From NCBI GenBank assembly GCA_900551185.1, contig URVF01000011.1, positions 1 through 17,381 on the forward strand: DNA of 17,381 nucleotides, read 5' to 3'. A model generated the notes under the pieces. That model was not told the DNA's origin and searched no databases. It was given only the letters and a program-made list of their open reading frames with translations. Of the stretch, positions 14,044-17,381 are shown one piece after another. Position 1 is the stretch's first letter, and every line of letters starts with the position of its first letter. Both the position numbers and the translations under genes were made by a program. The stretch is from an uncultured Collinsella sp. (GTDB lineage: Bacteria > Actinomycetota > Coriobacteriia > Coriobacteriales > Coriobacteriaceae).

Positions 14044-15477
14044 ATGGCTGTTGTTAAGGTGCTGCCTTCGGATGGGAAGGTTATTGACGAGGGTCCTGTT
14101 GGTTGCTCTGTTGATGTTTGCTGTGATGATTTTCGTCATCTCGATATTGGGCTGCCGCCCGAGATTCTTCGTCTCAAGGATGCCGGATATTTGACGCAGG
14201 CTGTTGCGGCTTGTGATCGTCTTTTGGGGCAGAATCCCGATCCCTCGCTTGCTGCCTGCGTTCGTGCCGAGCGGTATCGCATGCTCGAGACGCCGCTTCA
14301 TTTTTCGGTGTCGCGCGATCGAGCTATTGCGATGATTCGCGAGGAGTGGCCTGAGTTTACCGAGGAGCAGTTTGACGATCTGATTGACCGTAAGCGTATT
14401 GACTGGCGCTTTATCGATGGCGAGCTGTTCGTTCTCGACAACTTCCTCGATTCGCTTCGCGTATATCCCAAAGAGGTCCCCGGCATGCGTCCCGATTCTA
14501 CGGACGGAATAGCACTGCGCGACGAGATGCTCAAGGAGATGGAGTCACAAAACGGATTGGCTCGCGTCATTACGCTTAAAGCGTCCGTGTCTGTCCCCGG
14601 CGCTCTGGAGGGGGAGACCGTTTGCGCTTGGCTTCCCGTCGCGGCTGCCTGCCGTCAGCAGTCTCGGGTCGAGATTCTCGACATGACGCCGGAGGGTGCT
14701 GTTGCTCCCGCGAACGCTTCGGCGCGTACCGCCTCGTGGTCTTCTTCGAGTGAGCGCTCATTCTCGGTGACTTATCGTTATCACATCGATGCTGCTTATT
14801 GTGATGTCTACGGTGGCACACTTCCGGTTCATCCGCGTATGGACGCGCCGCTGCCCGAGGATATTTCCGAGGACCGTCCGTACATTGCATTCACGCCGTA
14901 TCTGCAGCAGCTGACGGCCGGTGTTGTTGACGGACTCGAGGATCCGCTCGATCGCGCTCGTGCTATCTATGATTATTTGACGCAGCATATCGACTATCGC
15001 TATCAGCCGCCGTACTTGCTTTTGGGATCTATTGCCGATGACTGCGCGCATTCGCTCCGCGGCGATTGCGGCGTTATGGCGCTCACGTTTATCACCATGT
15101 GCCGTATCGCGGGCGTGCCTGCCCGTTGGCAGAGCGGCCTGTACGTTGCGCCCGATTCGGTGGGGTCGCACGACTGGGCAGAGTTCTATACGCCGCAGAC
15201 CGGTTGGCTCAACGCCGACGTGTCATTTGGATCTTCTGCTCGCAGGATGGGGGAGGAGTGGCGCCGCCGTCACTACTTTGGCAATCTCGACCCGTGGCGT
15301 ATGGTGGCCAACAATCGATTCCAGGCAGAGTTTGAGCCCTCTTTCGACGGCATGCGCGAGGACCCTTACGATAACCAGATGGGTGAGGCTTCGGTCGACG
15401 GTCGCGGATGCCGTCAGCGCGAGATGCTACGCACGGTCGAACTCATCGAAATGCTCGAAGTTCCATTTTCGGACTAA
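14044..15477 (+). CDS. Transglutaminase-like domain protein, intracellular
   Basis: 477-aa protein. The C-terminal third has a transglutaminase/papain-like core with an apparent Cys-His-Asp triad: C342 in RGDCGVMALTF, H376 in SHDWAEFY, and D392 in NADVSFG, preceded by the helix YDYLTQHIDYRY. The N-terminal ~180 residues are helical-looking, acidic, and unassigned; a middle beta-rich region (~185-290) recalls the domain that often precedes transglutaminase cores. No signal peptide or membrane segment is seen. Such proteins may be proteases, amidases or peptide ligases; none can be chosen. ATG 14044 has GGAG 7 bases upstream; a GTG at 14026 in frame lacks one. The first ~60 codons are markedly richer in T-ending codons than neighbouring genes. 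Confidence 0.82.
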   Translation: MAVVKVLPSDGKVIDEGPVGCSVDVCCDDFRHLDIGLPPEILRLKDAGYLTQAVAACDRLLGQNPDPSLAACVRAERYRMLETPLHFSVSRDRAIAMIREEWPEFTEEQFDDLIDRKRIDWRFIDGELFVLDNFLDSLRVYPKEVPGMRPDSTDGIALRDEMLKEMESQNGLARVITLKASVSVPGALEGETVCAWLPVAAACRQQSRVEILDMTPEGAVAPANASARTASWSSSSERSFSVTYRYHIDAAYCDVYGGTLPVHPRMDAPLPEDISEDRPYIAFTPYLQQLTAGVVDGLEDPLDRARAIYDYLTQHIDYRYQPPYLLLGSIADDCAHSLRGDCGVMALTFITMCRIAGVPARWQSGLYVAPDSVGSHDWAEFYTPQTGWLNADVSFGSSARRMGEEWRRRHYFGNLDPWRMVANNRFQAEFEPSFDGMREDPYDNQMGEASVDGRGCRQREMLRTVELIEMLEVPFSD

Positions 15478-15491
15478 TCGGTAGAAAGCTG

Positions 15492-15500
15492 TGATAAACT
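15492..15500 (+). promoter_or_regulatory. Possible tRNA-Leu promoter (-10)
   Basis: TGaTAAACT (hexamer TAAACT 15495-15500) resembles an extended -10, about 16 bases before the tRNA 5' end. No clear -35 is present; it overlaps the region just after the transglutaminase stop. Confidence 0.4.
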
Positions 15501-15516
15501 AACTCACGCATTACGT

Positions 15517-15603
15517 GCCCGAGTGGCGGAATTGGCAGACGCAGTGGACTCAAAATCCACCGTTGGCAACAACGTGCGAGTTCGAGTCTCGCCTCGGGCA
15601 CCA
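15517..15603 (+). tRNA. tRNA-Leu (anticodon CAA)
   Basis: Class II tRNA of 87 bases with encoded CCA. Acceptor GCCCGAG (15517-15523) pairs with CTCGGGC (15593-15599); discriminator A 15600; CCA 15601-15603. The anticodon stem GTGGA/TCCAC (15544-15548, 15556-15560) holds loop CTCAAAA with anticodon CAA at 15551-15553, reading UUG. A long variable arm (CGTTGGCAACAACG) typical of tRNA-Leu precedes the T-arm GCGAG-TTCGAGT-CTCGC. Confidence 0.97.
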
Positions 15604-15622
15604 TACATGCAAGCGAGCGTTC

Positions 15623-15644
15623 AAGGGGGTCAAGGCCCCTTTTT
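15623..15644 (+). terminator. Intrinsic terminator after tRNA-Leu
   Basis: AAGGGG (15623-15628) pairs with CCCCTT (15636-15641) around a 7-base loop, ending in TTTTT (15640-15644 overall). It lies 20 bases after the tRNA and separates it from the infC promoter. Confidence 0.8.
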
Positions 15645-15674
15645 CGTGTACGTAATGTGATAACGCGCTGTACG

Positions 15675-15683
15675 TGTTATTAT
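15675..15683 (+). promoter_or_regulatory. Extended -10 promoter of the infC operon
   Basis: TGtTATTAT (TG 15675-15676, hexamer TATTAT 15678-15683) is a good extended -10. With a start near 15690 the transcript has a leader of about 175 bases before infC, long for this genome and consistent with regulation. Confidence 0.6.
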
Positions 15684-15689
15684 TCGCAA

Positions 15690-15850
15690 GGCGTTGTTCC
15701 CGCAATGCCCTAAAGAGGAACCCGAGGGTTCCCACCTTTTGGCGCCAATGAGCAGCTGACTGGTCATACAACTTAGATTCCCTTCCTCAAATCGAGGAAG
15801 TCTATGTGTACGACCTGGTTGCTGAGAAGCGCCGGGTTATTTTTTTATGA
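15690..15850 (+). promoter_or_regulatory. Structured infC leader with attenuator-like terminator
   Basis: Three stems in a row: GGAACC/GGTTCC (15717-15722 and 15727-15732), CTTCCTC/GAGGAAG (15782-15788 and 15794-15800), and a last hairpin ACCTGG/CCGGGT (15813-15818 and 15832-15837, one T-G pair) extended by GCT-GAGA-AGC (15821-15830). The last is followed by seven T (15840-15846) and stands 6 bases before the infC Shine-Dalgarno, the layout of a transcription attenuator. Position and role recall ribosomal-protein leaders, such as the L20 leader of Firmicutes, but I cannot match that consensus. Confidence 0.65.
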
Positions 15851-15865
15851 ATGGAGGTAGGGAAA

Positions 15866-16420
15866 ATAGCTAAGTCTGATGACACCCGCATCAACGACGA
15901 GATCACTGCATCTTCGTGCCGTTTGATTGGCGTCGATGGCTCTCAGCTCGGCCTGTTCGCCATCCGCGATGCCCAGCGCGTCGCCGACGATCAGGGTCTC
16001 GACCTGGTCGAGATCGCTCCCAACGCGGAGCCGCCGGTCTGCAAGGTCATGGACTACGGTAAGTTCAAGTACCAGCAGGCCATGAAGGCCAAGGCTGCTC
16101 GTAAGAACCAGTCCAAGGTTGAGGTCAAGGAAATGAAGTTCCGACCCAAGATTGACGTTGGCGACTACGAGACCAAGAAGGGCCACGTTCTGCGTTTCCT
16201 CAAGAAGGGCGCACGCGTTAAGATCACCATCATGTTCCGCGGCCGTGAGATGGCTCACCCGGAGCAGGGCCTTAACGTTCTCGAGCGTCTCGCCGAGGAT
16301 CTCAAGCCTTACGCTACGGTCGAGTCCAAGCCTAAGATGGAAGGCCGTAACATGCTTATGCTGCTCGCCCCGATTAAGGGCGCCTTCGATGAGGATAAAG
16401 CGGCAAGCGATACCAAGTAA
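15866..16420 (+). CDS. infC: Translation initiation factor IF-3
   Basis: 184-aa IF3, which binds the 30S subunit and checks start codon-initiator tRNA pairing. Family features: TRINDEI near the N-terminus, RLIGVDGSQLG, DLVEIAPNAEPPVCKVMDYGKFKY, then the C-terminal domain with VKEMKFRPKIDVGDYETK, FLKKGARVKITIMFRGRE and NMLMLLAPIK. The start is probably ATA at 15866: GGAGG (15853-15857) sits exactly 8 bases upstream and IF3 homologues begin near here. The in-frame ATG 15851 gives five more residues but has only the terminator U-tract before it and no Shine-Dalgarno. AUA would fit the known use of rare starts (AUU in E. coli) for IF3 autoregulation. First gene of infC-rpmI-rplT. Confidence 0.93.
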   Translation: MAKSDDTRINDEITASSCRLIGVDGSQLGLFAIRDAQRVADDQGLDLVEIAPNAEPPVCKVMDYGKFKYQQAMKAKAARKNQSKVEVKEMKFRPKIDVGDYETKKGHVLRFLKKGARVKITIMFRGREMAHPEQGLNVLERLAEDLKPYATVESKPKMEGRNMLMLLAPIKGAFDEDKAASDTK

Positions 16421-16452
16421 CTAGTGTTCTGTAACCGATTAAGGAGTATTTC

Positions 16453-16644
16453 ATGCCTAAGATGAAGTCCCACAGCGGCACCAAGAAGCGTTTCCGCAAG
16501 ACTGGTACCGGCAAGCTTATGCGCGCCAAGGCTTTCAAGAGCCACATCCTGAGCAAGAAGTCCACCAAGCGTAAGCGTGGCTTCCGTCAGGAGACCGAGA
16601 TCGCCGCTGCCGACCGCAAGGTCATCAAGTCGCGTCTCGCCTAA
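16453..16644 (+). CDS. rpmI: 50S ribosomal protein bL35
   Basis: 63-aa basic protein of the large subunit, the standard length. It begins MPKMKSHSGTKKRFRKTGTGK, the bL35 signature, followed by KAFKSHILSKKSTKRKR and a basic tail. AAGGAG (16441-16446) lies 6 bases before the ATG. It is 32 bases after infC and 46 before rplT, the standard order in bacteria. Confidence 0.97.
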   Translation: MPKMKSHSGTKKRFRKTGTGKLMRAKAFKSHILSKKSTKRKRGFRQETEIAAADRKVIKSRLA

Positions 16645-16690
16645 GTTCGCGTTCCCGTTTTTCGTTTTACCGTCTAGGAGTTGATAGAAC

Positions 16691-17050
16691 ATGGCACGTA
16701 TTAAGCGCGCTGTTGCCGCCAAGAAGAAGCGCCGTACCGTTATGCACCGTGCGAAGGGTTACTACGGTGCCGCTTCGCGTACTTACAAGCATGCTAAAGA
16801 GCAGGTCCAGCACTCCCTGCAGTATCAGTATCGTGATCGCCGCAACAAGAAGCGCGAGATCCGTTCTCTCTGGATCACTCGTATCAACGCTGCTGCTCGC
16901 CTGAACAACATCTCTTACTCTCAGTTCATGCACGGCCTGAAGGTTGCCGGCATCGAGCTCGACCGCAAGGTCCTGGCTCAGATGGCTTACGAGGACATCG
17001 AGTCCTTCAACGAGCTGGCTACCATCGCCAAGAAGGCTCTCGAGGCCTAA
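16691..17050 (+). CDS. rplT: 50S ribosomal protein bL20
   Basis: 119-aa large-subunit protein needed early in assembly, standard length. Signatures: MARIKRAVAAKKKRR, AKGYYGAASRTYKHAKEQV, YRDRRNKKREIRSLWI, and INAAARLNNISYSQFMHGLK. AGGAG (16676-16680) lies 10 bases before the ATG, slightly long. In Firmicutes and enterics bL20 represses its own operon by binding mRNA, so it is a candidate effector of the infC leader; that is inference. Last gene of the operon, followed by a terminator. Confidence 0.97.
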   Translation: MARIKRAVAAKKKRRTVMHRAKGYYGAASRTYKHAKEQVQHSLQYQYRDRRNKKREIRSLWITRINAAARLNNISYSQFMHGLKVAGIELDRKVLAQMAYEDIESFNELATIAKKALEA

Positions 17051-17071
17051 TAGATTCTCTTGAATCGCTAG

Positions 17072-17107
17072 GGGAGTGTCGCGTTGTGCGCGGCGCTCCC
17101 TCTTTTT
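17072..17107 (+). terminator. Intrinsic terminator of infC-rpmI-rplT
   Basis: A 12-bp stem with two G-T pairs (17072-17083 GGGAGTGTCGCG with 17089-17100) closes the loop TTGTG and is followed by TCTTTTT (17101-17107). It lies 21 bases after the rplT stop. Confidence 0.9.
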
Positions 17108-17153
17108 ATCTGAAGCGCTGGTTTATATAGCAAAAGCGCGGGTAGATAGACAC

Positions 17154-17381
17154 TTACAGGTGACCGATCTTTATATATCTCTTAACCGAAGGGTCATCAT
17201 CTGATACGTGCAGTATTTCTGCACCAGCCTTTCTATGACTATATAGGAAGCAATATATTGTGTAGGACTTGTGAAGAGTGGAATTGACGTCCCACAGAGC
17301 TTTGCGGTCTGGCAATATATCTCCTTGCCGCGCGGCCCGGTGGAACCGGATGAGCCGCGGGGCGTGCACCTTGAGAACCGG
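17154..17381 (-). CDS. Hypothetical protein fragment at contig end
   Basis: The frame is open on the minus strand from the window edge (17381) to TAA-type stop at 17154, ending DDDPSVKRYIKIGHL. If it begins inside the window, GTG 17369 gives 71 aa; TTG 17315 has a good Shine-Dalgarno (AAGGAG, 17326-17321) 5 bases upstream and gives 54 aa. The coding part 17160-17320 is AT-richer than the rest of the contig. A small beta-rich C-terminus (YTIYCFLYS, AEILHVSD) faintly recalls RelE/ParE-type toxins, but I do not consider this established. It may be a fragment of a larger gene or not coding at all. Confidence 0.3.
   Translation of the reverse strand, partial: PVLKVHAPRLIRFHRAARQGDILPDRKALWDVNSTLHKSYTIYCFLYSHRKAGAEILHVSDDDPSVKRYIKIGHL

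Noticed and set aside
15847..15873. Eight-codon frame (ATG AAT GGA ...) overlapping the infC start
   Set aside because: There is no Shine-Dalgarno and it sits in the terminator U-tract; most likely chance.

Overview
This window looks like a draft contig from a high-GC, gut-type actinobacterium, most likely a Coriobacteriia member such as Collinsella. That assignment rests on the GC-rich codon use, strong AAGGAGG-type ribosome binding sites, a RecJ protein carrying a complete helicase, and the general look of the housekeeping proteins; no 16S or database search backs it. Bases 1-49 are not genomic: they are an Illumina Nextera i7 adapter, so the biological sequence begins at base 50.

Layout: (a) 50-3233, the 3' part of a branched-chain amino acid ABC importer operon, livH (truncated)-livM-livG-livF, closed by a strong intrinsic terminator and followed by a long perfect inverted repeat. 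(b) 3410-4891, a cutC gene nearly abutting a GalT/HIT-like DUF4931-type gene. (c) 4919-5917, on the minus strand, a BASS-family (bile acid:sodium symporter-like) membrane carrier. (d) 6080-12629, a structured leader with a 21-codon upstream ORF, then a RecJ nuclease fused to a RecQ/DEAH-type helicase (1095 aa), a bifunctional-type RelA/SpoT (p)ppGpp enzyme, and a metallo-beta-lactamase-fold hydrolase. (e) 12824-13690, class II fructose-bisphosphate aldolase with its own promoter. (f) 13698-13935, a large cruciform-like repeat followed by a degenerate half copy. (g) 14044-15477, an intracellular transglutaminase-like protein. (h) 15517-15603, tRNA-Leu(CAA). (i) 15678-17107, the infC-rpmI-rplT operon with a leader ending in an attenuator-like terminator. 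(j) 17109-17381, a composition-shifted contig end with one partial minus-strand ORF of unknown function.

How the genes work together: the Liv proteins form one importer. RecJ-RecQ would couple duplex unwinding to 5'-3' ssDNA degradation and is probably co-transcribed with the stringent-response enzyme RelA, an order that resembles the recJ-apt-relA-dtd-MBL cluster of Firmicutes with apt and dtd missing. infC, rpmI and rplT make IF3, bL35 and bL20; here infC appears to start at AUA, the type of codon that lets IF3 repress its own synthesis.

The points most worth a second look are the RecJ-RecQ fusion, the upstream ORF overlapping its start, the AUA start and attenuator of infC, the terminator hairpin set directly against the Shine-Dalgarno of the MBL gene, and the two families of long palindromic repeats.
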